Made by a program: the position numbers and the translations under genes. Below are positions 27,498 to 37,574 of a stretch of DNA of 64,000 nucleotides, piece by piece. The stretch is from Herbiconiux flava. GTDB lineage: Bacteria > Actinomycetota > Actinomycetes > Actinomycetales > Microbacteriaceae. The notes beneath the pieces are model-generated. The model did no database searches. It was not told where the DNA came from and saw nothing but the letters and a program-made list of their open reading frames with translations. How positions within the stretch are numbered: position 1 is the stretch's first letter; each line of letters starts with the position of its first letter. The stretch spans positions 2,046,001 through 2,110,000 of the forward strand of contig NZ_JACCBM010000001.1 in assembly GCF_013409865.1 (NCBI RefSeq). Reading direction: 5' to 3'.

Positions 27498-28106
27498 GTG
27501 AGCAGCACCGAGCACACAGGCGGCGCGGTGGCGAAGCCGAGCAACTGGAACCTGCCGAACGCGATCACGATCGTGCGCATCCTGCTCGCCCCGGTGTTCT
27601 TCGTGATGCTGCTGACCGACAACGGTGCAGACGGCGGGCTGCGCTGGGCGGCCGCCGTGCTGTTCATCCTCGCGATCGCCACCGATGGCATCGACGGGCA
27701 CATCGCCCGCAGCCGCAATCTCGTCACCGACCTCGGAAAGCTGCTCGACCCGATCGCCGACAAGGTGCTCACGGGGGCCGCGCTCGTCGGCCTGTCGATC
27801 CTGGCCGAGCTGTCGTGGTGGGTGACGATCGTCATCCTGGTGCGCGAGATCGGCATCACCGTGTGGCGCTTCGTGCAGCTGAGCGACCGGGTCATCCCGG
27901 CCTCGCGCGGCGGCAAGCTCAAGACGCTCGCGCAGTCGGTCGCCATCTCGCTCGCGCTGCTGCCGTTCCCGAACCTCCTGGGCGACTGGATGAACTGGGT
28001 CAACGCCGTCTTCATGGCCATCGCCCTGGTGCTCACCGTCGTCACCGGCATCGACTACCTCGTGCAGGCCTGGCGCCTGAACCGCACCCCGAAGAGCGCG
28101 GCGTGA
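27498..28106 (+). CDS. pgsA: CDP-diacylglycerol-glycerol-3-phosphate 3-phosphatidyltransferase
   Basis: Membrane enzyme of phospholipid synthesis that makes phosphatidylglycerophosphate, 202 residues. The CDP-alcohol phosphatidyltransferase signature is complete: DGIDGHIAR, eight residues, GKLLDPIAD near residues 65-95. Several hydrophobic segments surround it. The GTG start is three bases after the ftsK stop, and pncC overlaps its stop by four bases. By family alone it could be another CDP-alcohol transferase, but the place between ftsK and pncC/clgR is the usual pgsA locus. Confidence 0.88.
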   Translation: MSSTEHTGGAVAKPSNWNLPNAITIVRILLAPVFFVMLLTDNGADGGLRWAAAVLFILAIATDGIDGHIARSRNLVTDLGKLLDPIADKVLTGAALVGLSILAELSWWVTIVILVREIGITVWRFVQLSDRVIPASRGGKLKTLAQSVAISLALLPFPNLLGDWMNWVNAVFMAIALVLTVVTGIDYLVQAWRLNRTPKSAA

Positions 28107-28603
28107 GCTCGGCTCCGTCGCCGACCTTCGAGGTCGCCCGTCGGGTCGTCGAGACCCTGACCGCGCGGCACGTCACGATCGGCGTCGCCGAGTCGCTCAC
28201 CGGAGGCCTGCTGGCCGCGGCCCTCGTCGAGGTGCCCGGCGCCTCCGCCGTGCTGCGCGGGGGAGTGATCGCCTACGACACCCGCATCAAGCACAGCGTG
28301 CTCGGCGTCGACGCCGAGGTGCTGGCCGCGCACGGTCCCGTCCATCCCGACGTGGCGCTGCAGATGGCCGTCGGGGTTCGCACCGCGCTGGTCGTCGACG
28401 GCGAGGAGCCGTGGATCGGGCTGTCGACGACCGGTGTCGCCGGGCCGGACGCGCAGGACGGGCATCCGCCCGGCACCGCCTTCATCGGGCTCGCGATCGG
28501 CAACGAGGTGCGCTTCGTGGAGCTGCACGCGGAGGGCGACCGCGGCACCGTCAGGGCCGCCGTCGTGGCCCGCGCACTCGATCTTCTGGTGGAGTTCCTG
28601 TGA
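28103..28603 (+). CDS. pncC: CinA C-terminal domain protein (nicotinamide-nucleotide amidase)
   Basis: Deamidase of nicotinamide mononucleotide in NAD recycling, 166 residues, carrying only the CinA C-terminal domain. Family motifs seen: GVAESLTGGLLAAALV near residues 28-45, the GGVIAYDTRIKHSVLGV segment, and STTGVAGPDAQDG. The N-terminal MoCF-like domain of full CinA is absent, as in most actinobacteria. GTG overlaps the pgsA stop (GTGA). Confidence 0.88.
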   Translation: MSSAPSPTFEVARRVVETLTARHVTIGVAESLTGGLLAAALVEVPGASAVLRGGVIAYDTRIKHSVLGVDAEVLAAHGPVHPDVALQMAVGVRTALVVDGEEPWIGLSTTGVAGPDAQDGHPPGTAFIGLAIGNEVRFVELHAEGDRGTVRAAVVARALDLLVEFL

Positions 28604-28694
28604 GGTTCCGGCACGCCGCCCAGCCGGGAATGCGGTGCGTTTCGATCTCGTTACATCTGATGTCATTCACAAGATATGTCCAGTCCCCGTCGCT

Positions 28695-28775
28695 TAGAGT
28701 TTCTGCTACGAACCACCGGCAACCGCGGTTCGAGAGCCACTCGAGAAGACCGTGACTGAACGCAAGGAGGGTCCA
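28695..28775 (+). promoter_or_regulatory. clgR promoter and inverted repeat in its leader
   Basis: TAGAGT at 28695-28700 is a likely -10. Downstream, CGAACC (28709-28714) and GGTTCG (28727-28732) form an inverted repeat whose inner bases CGG/CCG also pair around CAA. It could be an operator (ClgR is autoregulated in relatives) or an mRNA hairpin. The ribosome site AAGGAGGG follows at about 28764-28771. Confidence 0.4.
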
Positions 28776-29084
28776 GTGATTCTAGTTCGTCAGGAGATCG
28801 GCGACGTGCTTCGGGACTTCCGCCTGCAGAAGGGCCGCACCCTTCGTCAAGTGGCAAGTAAGGCGAGCGTCGCGCTCGGCTACCTGAGCGAGGTCGAGCG
28901 TGGTCAGAAAGAGGCCTCGAGCGAGATCCTCGCATCGGTCGCCGATGCTCTCGACACGCCCATCTCGGTGATCATGCGCGAGGTCGGAGACCGGCTCGCC
29001 GTGGTCGAGGGCATCGATCCCATTCCCGACACCATCCCCGACGAGTTCGTCGCCGACTTCGACGCCGACCTCGTCGCCCGCTGA
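28776..29084 (+). CDS. clgR: ClgR-type helix-turn-helix transcriptional regulator
   Basis: Cro/CI-type regulator of 102 residues. In Streptomyces and corynebacteria the homologue activates clp protease genes. The HTH spans about 8-62 (IGDVLRDFRLQKGRTLRQVASKASVALGYLSEVERGQKEASSEI), which is distinctive for the ClgR/PopR group. GTG 28776 is preferred over the in-frame GTG at 28752 because AAGGAGGG lies five bases before it. The C-terminus ends in an acidic stretch and Val-Ala-Arg. In the mycobacterial relative, ClgR is a Clp substrate, so this protein may also be turned over proteolytically. Confidence 0.85.
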   Translation: MILVRQEIGDVLRDFRLQKGRTLRQVASKASVALGYLSEVERGQKEASSEILASVADALDTPISVIMREVGDRLAVVEGIDPIPDTIPDEFVADFDADLVAR

Positions 29085-29086
29085 GA

Positions 29087-29314
29087 GTGCGCCTGAGCGA
29101 ATTCCGGCAGGCCGTCGCCGAGGAGTTCGGCGATGCGTACGGCCAGGTCGTCACCAGCGATCTCATTCTGGTCGACCTCGGCGATCGCACTCCCGAACAG
29201 GCTCTGAAGGCAGGAATCTCCCCGCGTGAGGTGTGGCTCGCGGTCTGCCGGGCCGCCGACGTTCCGCGTGAACGCTGGCACGGAGCCGGTCTGCCGGCCC
29301 AGCCTCGCGGATAG
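29087..29314 (+). CDS. DUF3046 domain protein
   Basis: Small protein of 75 residues, full family length. It starts MRLSEFRQAVAEEFG (GTG start) and contains LGDRTPEQALKAGISPREVWLAVC, the conserved family core. It lies three bases after clgR and upstream of recA, where the family is regularly found in actinobacteria. No function is known. A strong terminator follows. Confidence 0.85.
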   Translation: MRLSEFRQAVAEEFGDAYGQVVTSDLILVDLGDRTPEQALKAGISPREVWLAVCRAADVPRERWHGAGLPAQPRG

Positions 29315-29342
29315 AGGCTGGTTCTCGCGCTGCTTCTCTGAC

Positions 29343-29373
29343 AAAGGCCCCCGGATGCTCCGGGGGCCTTTTT
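29343..29373 (+). terminator. Rho-independent terminator after DUF3046 gene
   Basis: AAAGGCCCCCGG (29343-29354) pairs with CCGGGGGCCTTT (29360-29371) around ATGCT, followed by a T5 tract (29369-29373). The only textbook intrinsic terminator with a T-run in the window. Confidence 0.92.
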
Positions 29374-29399
29374 CGCGCCCGACACGCCGCGCCGGCCTC

Positions 29400-29415
29400 T
29401 CGAACATATCTTCGG
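29400..29415 (+). promoter_or_regulatory. LexA box at the recA promoter
   Basis: TCGAACATATCTTCGG matches 10 of the 12 defined positions of the actinobacterial SOS box TCGAAC-N4-GTTCGA. It begins where a -35 should be, 17 bases before the -10 below, so LexA binding would block RNA polymerase. Confidence 0.75.
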
Positions 29416-29422
29416 TTCTAAG

Positions 29423-29428
29423 TAGGCT
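29423..29428 (+). promoter_or_regulatory. -10 hexamer TAGGCT of recA
   Basis: With 29400-29405 (TCGAAC) as -35, the spacing is 17. The predicted leader is about 209 bases. In this leader (29435-29643) I see no gene and no clear riboswitch. Confidence 0.5.
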
Positions 29429-29643
29429 TCTGCACATCGAGAGAATCGAAGACGTTCTCCACAGATGGCACGGGCCCACGACGGATGTCGGTGGTCCTGC
29501 CTAGCGTGGAACCTGTTCGATGAACTCCCGAAAAACGCCCTGTCGTTGCCCGATCGACAGATCACCCGCACACGACAGCCTGTGGGCACACCATCGCGAC
29601 ACCGGGTCACAGAACCCAGGCCGCACGACAGAAGGAAGACGCC

Positions 29644-30789
<1,146 letters not shown>

Positions 30790-30796
30790 GAGCCGC

Positions 30797-31522
30797 GTGA
30801 ACGACATCGTCAGCCTCGACGCCGCCCGGCGGGATCGTCAGAAGCGCCCGGCGGGGGCGTCCGGGTCAGGGTCGGGGGCCGCTCATCCGGCCTTCGGCCG
30901 TTCGGGTGGCTCGGGCTCGGGTGGTCCGGCCGCCCCGCAGTCGGGCGCCCCGTCGAGGGCCGCTTCGTCGGCATTCGACGGTGACGACGACGAGTTCGAC
31001 GAGTTCGACGACGAGCCGCAGCTCAGCGACGAGGAGCGCCTGGCCCGGGTCAGCGACACCGTGGTGCGGGCGCTCGGGCGACGGCAGCTGTCCGCCGGCG
31101 AGACCCAAGCGCTGCTCGAGGCGCAGGGCGCGTCGAGCGAGGAGGCCGAGGAGCTCGTGGCCCGCTACGAGGAGCTCGGCTACCTCAACGACGCCGCCTT
31201 GGCCGAGGCGCTGGTGGAGCGCATGTCGGAGCGCGACCACAAGAGTCGCGGTGCGATCTCGCGCGAGCTGTCGGCCCGCAAGATCCCGTCCGAGCTCGTC
31301 ACGGCCGCCCTCGAGGGTCTCGACGACGACCATGAGTTCTCCCTCGCGCTCGACGCTGCCACCAAGCGGGTCAGTCAGCTGAGCGCGTACGACGACACGA
31401 CGGTCGAGCGCCGCCTCATGGGCTTCCTCACCCGCCGCGGCTTCAACTCCACGATCGTCCGCGAGGCCACCCGTCGTGCCATGAGCACCCGCAAACGCTT
31501 CGGCGGCCCGCGCTTCCGCTGA
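30797..31522 (+). CDS. recX: Regulatory protein RecX
   Basis: RecA inhibitor, 241 residues. The N-terminal ~75 residues are low-complexity Ser/Gly/Ala plus an acidic stretch (DDDEFDEFDDE). The three-helix repeats of RecX follow (LARVSDTVVRALGRRQLSAGE, EEAEELVARYEELGYLNDAALAEALVE, SARKIPSELVTAALEGL) and end MSTRKRFGGPRFR. The GTG start is inferred from the family's basic N-terminus and the 7-base gap after recA. It is expected to share the SOS-regulated transcript. Confidence 0.9.
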   Translation: MNDIVSLDAARRDRQKRPAGASGSGSGAAHPAFGRSGGSGSGGPAAPQSGAPSRAASSAFDGDDDEFDEFDDEPQLSDEERLARVSDTVVRALGRRQLSAGETQALLEAQGASSEEAEELVARYEELGYLNDAALAEALVERMSERDHKSRGAISRELSARKIPSELVTAALEGLDDDHEFSLALDAATKRVSQLSAYDDTTVERRLMGFLTRRGFNSTIVREATRRAMSTRKRFGGPRFR

Positions 31523-31575
31523 CCCTCAACGCGACCCCGCTTCCACTGGCCCTCGGGCACGGCACCCACCCCTGA

Positions 31576-31595
31576 CCGCGCGGCGCCTGGCGCGG
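31576..31595 (+). terminator. Hairpin after recX
   Basis: CCGCGC (31576-31581) pairs with GCGCGG (31590-31595) around GGCGCCTG. It lies between recX and the miaB promoter. No T-tract. Confidence 0.35.
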
Positions 31596-31618
31596 ACACC
31601 GGGGCGGGCGGGGTTTCG

Positions 31619-31624
31619 TAGACT
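31619..31624 (+). promoter_or_regulatory. -10 hexamer TAGACT of miaB
   Basis: The hexamer ends 10 bases before the ATG at 31634, leaving at most a three-base leader. Confidence 0.45.
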
Positions 31625-31633
31625 GGAGCGATC

Positions 31634-33289
31634 ATGAGCACAGTGAGTGAAGCACCGACGGTCATCGAGACGTCTGCCGCGTCGCGCGGCACCGACGGCC
31701 GCGCCCGCACCTACGAGGTGCGCACCTTCGGCTGCCAGATGAACGTGCACGACTCCGAGCGGCTGAGCGGCTCGCTCGAGGCCGCCGGCTACGTGAAGGC
31801 CGAGGGCGTCGAGGCAGACGTCGTCGTCATCAACACCTGCGCCGTGCGCGAGAACGCCGACAACAAGCTGTACGGCAACCTCGGCCACCTGGCGTCGGTG
31901 AAGCGCCGGCACGAGGGCATGCAGATCGCCGTCGGCGGCTGCCTGGCGCAGAAGGACAAGAGCGTCATCCTCGACAAGGCGCCGTGGGTCGACGTCGTGT
32001 TCGGCACCCACAACATGGGTGCCCTGCCGAGCCTGCTCGAGCGGGCCCGCCACAACGACGCGGCCGAGATCGAGATCCTCGAGTCGCTCGAGACCTTCCC
32101 GTCGACACTGCCCACCAAGCGCGACTCCACCTACAGCGGCTGGGTGTCCATCTCGGTCGGCTGCAACAACACCTGCACCTTCTGCATCGTCCCGGCGCTC
32201 CGCGGCAAAGAGAGAGACCGCCGACCGGGCGAGGTGCTCGCCGAGATCCAGTCGCTCGTCGACGACGGCGCGATCGAGGTCACGCTGCTCGGCCAGAACG
32301 TCAACTCCTACGGGGTCGAGTTCGGTGACCGCCTCGCCTTCGGCAAGCTGCTGCGGGCGGCCGGCAGCATCCCGGGGCTCGAGCGCATCCGCTTCACCAG
32401 CCCCCACCCGGCGGCCTTCACCGACGACGTCATCGACGCCATGGCCGAGACCCCCAACGTCATGCCGCAGCTGCACATGCCGCTGCAGTCGGGCTCCGAT
32501 CGCATCCTGCGGGCGATGAAGCGCTCGTACCGGTCGGCGAAGTTCCTCGGCATCCTCGACCGTGTGCGTGAGAAGATCCCGAACGCGGCGATCTCCACCG
32601 ACATCATCGTCGGCTTCCCGGGCGAGACCGAGGAGGACTTCCTCGAGACCATGCGGGTGGTCGAGGCCGCCCGCTTCGCCTCGGCGTTCACCTTCCAGTA
32701 CTCGATCCGCCCCGGCACCCCGGCGGCCACGCTGCCCGATCAGGTTCCGCACGAGGTGGTGCAGGAGCGCTACGAGCGGCTCGTCGCCCTGCAGGAGGGC
32801 ATCAGCCTCGACGAGAACCGCAAGCTCATCGGCCGTCGCGTGAACGTGCTGGTCGCGAACGGCGAGGGCCGGAAGGATCAGGCCACCAACCGGCTGAGCG
32901 GCCGGGCCGAAGACAGCCGCCTGGTGCACTTCGAGGTGCCGGCCGGATCCGAGCGGCCACGCCCGGGCGACGTCGTCTCGGTCACCATCACGCAGGCGGC
33001 GCCCTTCCACCTCATCGCCGACACCGACGGCGCCGTGCTCGAGGTGCGCCGCACCCGCGCGGGTGACGCCTGGGACCGCTCGGAGGCCGAGTCGTGCGGC
33101 GTCCCCGCGGCGCCGGCCGGCGCATCCGGAGCCGAGGGCACCCGCCCCGTCTCGCTCGGCCTCCCCACCCTCCGCGTCGGCGTGCCGGCCGTCACGGTGG
33201 ATCGCTCGACGTTCGCGCCCGGTGCCACGGATGGCCACGGCGTCGCCACCGTGCCCATCTACAGCCCCACCGACGACCTGCGCGGCTGA
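31634..33289 (+). CDS. miaB: tRNA-2-methylthio-N6-dimethylallyladenosine synthase
   Basis: Radical SAM methylthiotransferase that modifies A37 of tRNAs already isopentenylated by MiaA, 551 residues. The N-terminal UPF0004 domain holds [11 protein letters not shown], with further cysteines in NTCAVRENA and GGCLAQ. The radical-SAM cluster CNNTCTFC is at C177, C181 and C184, and a TRAM domain lies at about 390-450. About 95 residues follow the TRAM domain, a Pro/Ala/Val-rich extension without recognised domain. miaA begins three bases after the stop. Confidence 0.95.
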   Translation: MSTVSEAPTVIETSAASRGTDGRARTYEVRTFGCQMNVHDSERLSGSLEAAGYVKAEGVEADVVVINTCAVRENADNKLYGNLGHLASVKRRHEGMQIAVGGCLAQKDKSVILDKAPWVDVVFGTHNMGALPSLLERARHNDAAEIEILESLETFPSTLPTKRDSTYSGWVSISVGCNNTCTFCIVPALRGKERDRRPGEVLAEIQSLVDDGAIEVTLLGQNVNSYGVEFGDRLAFGKLLRAAGSIPGLERIRFTSPHPAAFTDDVIDAMAETPNVMPQLHMPLQSGSDRILRAMKRSYRSAKFLGILDRVREKIPNAAISTDIIVGFPGETEEDFLETMRVVEAARFASAFTFQYSIRPGTPAATLPDQVPHEVVQERYERLVALQEGISLDENRKLIGRRVNVLVANGEGRKDQATNRLSGRAEDSRLVHFEVPAGSERPRPGDVVSVTITQAAPFHLIADTDGAVLEVRRTRAGDAWDRSEAESCGVPAAPAGASGAEGTRPVSLGLPTLRVGVPAVTVDRSTFAPGATDGHGVATVPIYSPTDDLRG

Positions 33290-33291
33290 CG

Positions 33292-34266
33292 ATGTCCGCC
33301 ACACCGCCCGCCCGTCCCACCGAGGGTGAGGGCGGCGGGGGAGCGCTCCCGGGGTTGATCGCAGTGGTGGGGGCCACGGGCACGGGCAAGTCCGAGCTGT
33401 CCCTGGCCGTCGCCGAGCGGCTCGCCGCTCGCGGGGGGTTCGCCGAGGTGGTCAACGCCGACGCGATGCAGCTCTACCGCGGCATGGACATCGGCACCGC
33501 CAAGCTGCCACCGGAGGAGCGCCGGGGCGTTCCCCACCACCTGCTCGACGTGCTCGACGTCACCGACGAAGCCTCCGTCGCCGCCTACCAGCCCGCCGCC
33601 CGGGCCGCGATCGACGACATCGTGGGACGCGGAGGGACGGCGATCCTCGTCGGCGGATCGGGGCTGTACGTCTCGTCGGTCGTCTTCGACTTCCGCTTCC
33701 CGGCGCGCGACGAGGCCGTGCGGGCGCGGCTCGAGGCTGAGCTCGAGAGCGGGGGAGTCCGCGTACTCTACGACCGGCTGAAGGCCATCGACCCCCAGGC
33801 CGCCGCCTCGATCGGCCAGTTCAACGGACGCCGTCTCGTGCGGGCGCTCGAGGTCGTCGAACTCACCGGCGAGCCGGTGTCCGGCACGCTGCCCGACGAG
33901 CCCGTGCTGTGGCGCCCCGCCGCGATCGTGCGGCTGGGCGTCCTGCGCGAGCGGCTCGTCGAGCGGTTGGATGCGCGGGTCGAGCGGATTTGGGCCGCGG
34001 GCCTGGTCGATGAGGTCGCCGGGCTGGTGCCGCGGGGCCTCCGCGACGGCGTCACCGCATCCCGGGCCATCGGCTACGCCCAGGCACTCGCCCAGCACGA
34101 CGGCACGATGACCGAGGCCGACGCGATCGCCGAGGCGCAGGCCCTCACCCGCCGCTACGCCCGTCGCCAGGTGAGCTGGTTCAAGCGTTACCCGAACGCC
34201 CTCGACGTCGACGTGCTCGACGCCGAAGCGCTCGGGGCCGCCGCAGCGGCGCTCACTGCCCCGTAG
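33292..34266 (+). CDS. miaA: tRNA dimethylallyltransferase
   Basis: Transfers the dimethylallyl group to A37 of tRNA and supplies the substrate of MiaB, 324 residues. The P-loop GATGTGKSE lies near residues 27-35, then [17 protein letters not shown], the GGSGLYVSS segment, and the C-terminal [13 protein letters not shown] motif. The start is three bases after the miaB stop, so the two modification steps are cotranslated. Confidence 0.95.
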   Translation: MSATPPARPTEGEGGGGALPGLIAVVGATGTGKSELSLAVAERLAARGGFAEVVNADAMQLYRGMDIGTAKLPPEERRGVPHHLLDVLDVTDEASVAAYQPAARAAIDDIVGRGGTAILVGGSGLYVSSVVFDFRFPARDEAVRARLEAELESGGVRVLYDRLKAIDPQAAASIGQFNGRRLVRALEVVELTGEPVSGTLPDEPVLWRPAAIVRLGVLRERLVERLDARVERIWAAGLVDEVAGLVPRGLRDGVTASRAIGYAQALAQHDGTMTEADAIAEAQALTRRYARRQVSWFKRYPNALDVDVLDAEALGAAAAALTAP

Positions 34267-34372
34267 CGACGGCGTGCCCTCGCACGCCCCCGCCCGCACG
34301 GCCCCGACAGGCGCGCGCACGCCCAACGCCCCACCCGCGGGCCCCACGGCCACGCCCCCACCCCCACCGCCC

Positions 34373-34378
34373 TAGACT
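34373..34378 (+). promoter_or_regulatory. -10 hexamer TAGACT of dapF, leaderless
   Basis: The hexamer ends 7 bases before the ATG at 34385. The 118-base gap before dapF is otherwise C-rich and featureless. Confidence 0.5.
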
Positions 34379-34384
34379 GATCAG

Positions 34385-35266
34385 ATGCCAGCCGAGTTGC
34401 ACTTCACCAAGGGTCAGGGCACGGGCAACGACTTCGTGCTCTTCACCGATCCCGACGGCGAGATCGACCTGACGCCCGCCCAGATCGCCGCCATCTGCGA
34501 CCGTCACTTCGGTGTGGGCGCCGACGGCGTCATCCGCGCCGTGCGGTCGCAGAACCTCGACGCCGGGGCCGCGGCCCTCGCCGAGGACCCTGCCGCCGAG
34601 TGGTTCATGGACTACCACAACGCCGACGGTTCGCTGTCCGAGATGTGCGGCAACGGCATCCGCGTCTATGCCCGCTACCTCATCGACAACGGCCTCACCG
34701 AGCTGGCCCCGGGCGAGACGCTCGTCATCGGCACCCGCGCAGGCGTGCGCGACGTGCAGCTCAACGCGCTGGGCTTCCAGGTCGACCTCGGCCGCTGGTC
34801 GCTCGACGGCGGCGAGCCCCTGGTGCGCGCCAAGAACCTCCAGGTCGCCCGTCCGGGGCTCGGCATCAACGTCGGCAACCCGCACGTCGTCGTCGCCCTC
34901 GCCGACGACGAGGAGCTCGAGTCGGCCGACCTCGCCTTCATCCCGCACCTCGAACCGGCCCCGGTCGACGGCGCCAACGTCGAGTTCGTCGTCCCCTCCG
35001 ACCCCCTGGTGCGCGACGCGGTCGGCCACATCCGGATGCGCGTGCACGAGCGGGGCAGCGGCGAGACGCTCAGCTGCGGAACGGGCGCGGCCGCGGCCGC
35101 CCTCGCCACCCGTCACTGGGCCGGCCAGGGTGCGCCGAACCACTGGAGCGTCGCCGTCCCCGGAGGCGTGGTGGGCGTGCGCATGTTCCCCGCCGAGGAC
35201 GGTGAGCACGTGGCCCTGTCGGGCCCGGCCGAGCTGGTCTACGAGGGCGACCTGGCGATCGCCTAG
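34385..35266 (+). CDS. dapF: Diaminopimelate epimerase
   Basis: Converts LL- to meso-diaminopimelate for peptidoglycan and lysine, 293 residues. The two catalytic cysteines lie in EMCGNGIRV (near residue 88) and [12 protein letters not shown] (near 230). The N-terminal [12 protein letters not shown] stretch is characteristic. Its stop overlaps the stop of the minus-strand methyltransferase gene by four bases. Confidence 0.95.
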   Translation: MPAELHFTKGQGTGNDFVLFTDPDGEIDLTPAQIAAICDRHFGVGADGVIRAVRSQNLDAGAAALAEDPAAEWFMDYHNADGSLSEMCGNGIRVYARYLIDNGLTELAPGETLVIGTRAGVRDVQLNALGFQVDLGRWSLDGGEPLVRAKNLQVARPGLGINVGNPHVVVALADDEELESADLAFIPHLEPAPVDGANVEFVVPSDPLVRDAVGHIRMRVHERGSGETLSCGTGAAAAALATRHWAGQGAPNHWSVAVPGGVVGVRMFPAEDGEHVALSGPAELVYEGDLAIA

Positions 35267-35868
35267 CGCTTCCGCGCCCGCAGCACCCGGAACGCCTTGC
35301 TCGTGGCCTCCCGCTGCACGGTCAGCTCGGGGAACTCCCCGTCCATCCACCGCTGCAGCGAGTCCGACCCGAGGTTCTTCTGCACCACGAGCCACGCCTC
35401 GGTGCCCGGCTCGAGCCGCGGCAGCCACAGCCGCAGCATCGAGTGCAGCTCGGCCTTGCCGACCCGGATGGGCGGGTTCGACCAGATCGTCATGAATCGC
35501 ACGTCGTCGGGAACATCGTCGGGCCTCACGGCGTTGACATTCTCGAGACCCATGATGTGAGCATTACGACGAACCAGATCCAGAGCACGCTCGTTGACAT
35601 CCACGGCCCACACCGTCGAACGCGGTGATTCCAGGGCCAGTGTGAGCGCGATCGGCCCCCAGCCGCACCCCAGATCGAGAAGATTCCCCCCGGGCGGCGG
35701 CTTCGGCACGTTCGCGAGCAGCACCTGGGTGCCGGTGTCGATCCGATCCGGGCTGAAGATGCCCGATGCCGTCGTGAGGCGGTGCTCCGAGCCGGCCAGC
35801 TCGACCGTCAACTCGCGGAGCGACAGCTCCCCCGCGGGCTGTGCGGAGAAGTAGTGCTCGCCATCCAT
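35263..35868 (-). CDS. RsmC-like class I SAM methyltransferase
   Basis: SAM-dependent methyltransferase of 201 residues, consisting of the catalytic domain only. The SAM-binding [16 protein letters not shown] lies near residues 63-78, [10 protein letters not shown] follows, and the N6/N2-methyltransferase motif SNPPIR near 130 is that of the RsmC/YbiN group that modifies guanine in rRNA. Full-length RsmC has a second, N-terminal half that is absent here. The substrate is therefore inferred. The ATG is at 35868, divergent from hflX with about 40 bases between the starts. Confidence 0.82.
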   Translation of the reverse strand: MDGEHYFSAQPAGELSLRELTVELAGSEHRLTTASGIFSPDRIDTGTQVLLANVPKPPPGGNLLDLGCGWGPIALTLALESPRSTVWAVDVNERALDLVRRNAHIMGLENVNAVRPDDVPDDVRFMTIWSNPPIRVGKAELHSMLRLWLPRLEPGTEAWLVVQKNLGSDSLQRWMDGEFPELTVQREATSKAFRVLRARKR

Positions 35869-35894
35869 AGAGGGAATCTAGCAAACAAGGAGAC

Positions 35895-35900
35895 TAGTCT
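35895..35900 (+). promoter_or_regulatory. -10-like TAGTCT before hflX
   Basis: TAGTCT ends 9 bases before the ATG at 35909. If used as -10 it makes that ATG leaderless and excludes the alternative TTG at 35900, which has AAGGAG (about 35887-35892) at ribosome-site distance. The two readings conflict. Confidence 0.35.
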
Positions 35901-35908
35901 TGACGCCA

Positions 35909-37441
35909 ATGTCAGACCACGAGATCACAGAGAACACCAGCGCGGGCGATGACGCCGTCGCCCGGGTGCTCGCACGCGCCGAGCAGCGCTCGAGCGGCTA
36001 CTCGCTCTTCGAGCAGGGTTCGGCCCAGGCCCTCCAGCGCCCCGCCACCACCGGTGAGCGCGACGGGTCCAGCTACGACGGCGACCAGTTCGACCGCGAA
36101 GACCGCCAGTCCCTCCGGCGCGTCGCCGGGCTCTCCACCGAGCTCGAAGACGTCACCGAGGTCGAGTACCGCCAGCTGCGACTCGAGAACGTCGTCATCA
36201 TCGGTGTCTACTCGCAGGGCACGCTGGGTGATGCCGAGAACTCGCTGCGCGAGCTCGCGGCCCTCGCCGAGACCGCCGGAGCCGTCGTGCTCGACGGCCT
36301 CCTGCAGCGCCGGCCGCATCCCGACCCCAGCACCTACTTCGGCAAGGGCAAAGCAGAGGAGCTGCGCGCCATCGTGGCGAGCCTCGGTGCCGACACCGTC
36401 ATCGCCGACACCGAGCTGGCCCCGAGCCAGCGGCGTGCGCTCGAAGACGTGGTGAAGGTCAAGGTCATCGACCGCACGGCCGTCATCCTCGACATCTTCA
36501 GCCAGCACGCCAAGAGCCGCGAGGGCAAGGCGCAGGTCGAGCTCGCGCAGCTCGAGTACCTGCTCCCGCGTCTTCGCGGCTGGGGTGACTCGATGTCCCG
36601 CCAGGCCGGTGGTCAGGTGGGCGGCGCGGGTGCCGGCATGGGCTCGCGTGGCCCCGGTGAGACGAAGATCGAGCTCGATCGACGCCGCATCCACACCCGC
36701 ATGGCGAAGCTGCGCAAGCAGATCAAGGAGATGAAGCCGGCCCGCGACGCCAAGCGCGCCAACCGCAAGCGCAACGCGGTGCCGAGCGTGGCCATCGCCG
36801 GGTACACCAACGCCGGCAAGTCCTCGCTGCTGAACCGCATCACGAGCGCGGGCGTGCTCGTCGAGAACTCGCTGTTCGCGACCCTCGACGCCACCGTGCG
36901 CAAGAACGTGACCGAGGACGGCCGCCCCTACACGATCGCCGACACCGTCGGTTTCGTGCGGGCGCTGCCGCACCAGCTGGTCGAGGCGTTCCGGTCGACC
37001 CTCGAGGAGGTGGCCGACTCCGACGTCGTCGTGCACGTCGTCGACGGCTCCCACCCCGACCCCGCGAGCCAGATCACCACGGTGCGCGACGTCATGGGCG
37101 AGGCCGGTGCGCGGGGCATCCCCGAGATCGTCGTGTTCAACAAGGCCGACCTGGTCAGCGACGACGACCGGCTGGTGCTGCGCGGCCTCGAGCCGACGGC
37201 CGTGTTCGTCTCCGCGCGCACCGGCGAGGGAATCCCCGAGCTGCTCGCGGCGATCGACGCGATCCTGCCGCGGCCGAGCGTCGAGGTCGACTTGCTGGTG
37301 CCCTACGAGCGCGGCGACGTCGTCACGATGCTGCACGAGAAGAACACGGTGCTGAGCACCGACTACGAGGAGGGCGGCACGCACGTGCGCGCCCTGGTGA
37401 ACCCCGAGTTCGAGGAGCGCCTGGTCGAGTTCGCGCGCTGA
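35909..37441 (+). CDS. hflX: GTPase HflX
   Basis: Ribosome-splitting GTPase used in stress, 510 residues. The N-terminal HflX domain is at about 80-270, with GLLQRRPHPDPSTYFGKGKAEEL and the Gly-rich loop GGAGAGMGSRGPGETKIELDRRR. The G domain contains GYTNAGKSS, DTVGFVRALPHQL and FNKAD. The ATG 35909 is chosen, with TTG 35900 as an alternative three residues upstream (see the promoter entry). It lies between dapF and lexA, as in mycobacteria. Confidence 0.94.
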   Translation: MSDHEITENTSAGDDAVARVLARAEQRSSGYSLFEQGSAQALQRPATTGERDGSSYDGDQFDREDRQSLRRVAGLSTELEDVTEVEYRQLRLENVVIIGVYSQGTLGDAENSLRELAALAETAGAVVLDGLLQRRPHPDPSTYFGKGKAEELRAIVASLGADTVIADTELAPSQRRALEDVVKVKVIDRTAVILDIFSQHAKSREGKAQVELAQLEYLLPRLRGWGDSMSRQAGGQVGGAGAGMGSRGPGETKIELDRRRIHTRMAKLRKQIKEMKPARDAKRANRKRNAVPSVAIAGYTNAGKSSLLNRITSAGVLVENSLFATLDATVRKNVTEDGRPYTIADTVGFVRALPHQLVEAFRSTLEEVADSDVVVHVVDGSHPDPASQITTVRDVMGEAGARGIPEIVVFNKADLVSDDDRLVLRGLEPTAVFVSARTGEGIPELLAAIDAILPRPSVEVDLLVPYERGDVVTMLHEKNTVLSTDYEEGGTHVRALVNPEFEERLVEFAR

Positions 37442-37504
37442 CGCGACGGCCCGGGCCGGTAACCCGTCACGAACACCTCAAGGACAGCGGATGCCCGCTG
37501 CCGG

Positions 37505-37534
37505 ATGCCCCGGGCCCACGACTGCCCGGGGCAT
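37505..37534. terminator. Bidirectional terminator between hflX and lexA
   Basis: ATGCCCCGGGC (37505-37515) pairs perfectly with GCCCGGGGCAT (37524-37534) around CCACGACT, between two convergent genes. Confidence 0.6.
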
Positions 37535-37574
37535 TCGTCGTTCCACGGCACCACTCGCGGATGGGCGCCGGGCG

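Noticed and set aside
22821..27701. A 1626-residue open frame on the minus strand opposite rnj and ftsK
   Set aside because: It is a composition shadow. High GC with G/C at third positions leaves few stops on the opposite strand. Its translation is rich in Arg, Gly, His and Val with no domain, while rnj and ftsK on the plus strand are unmistakable.
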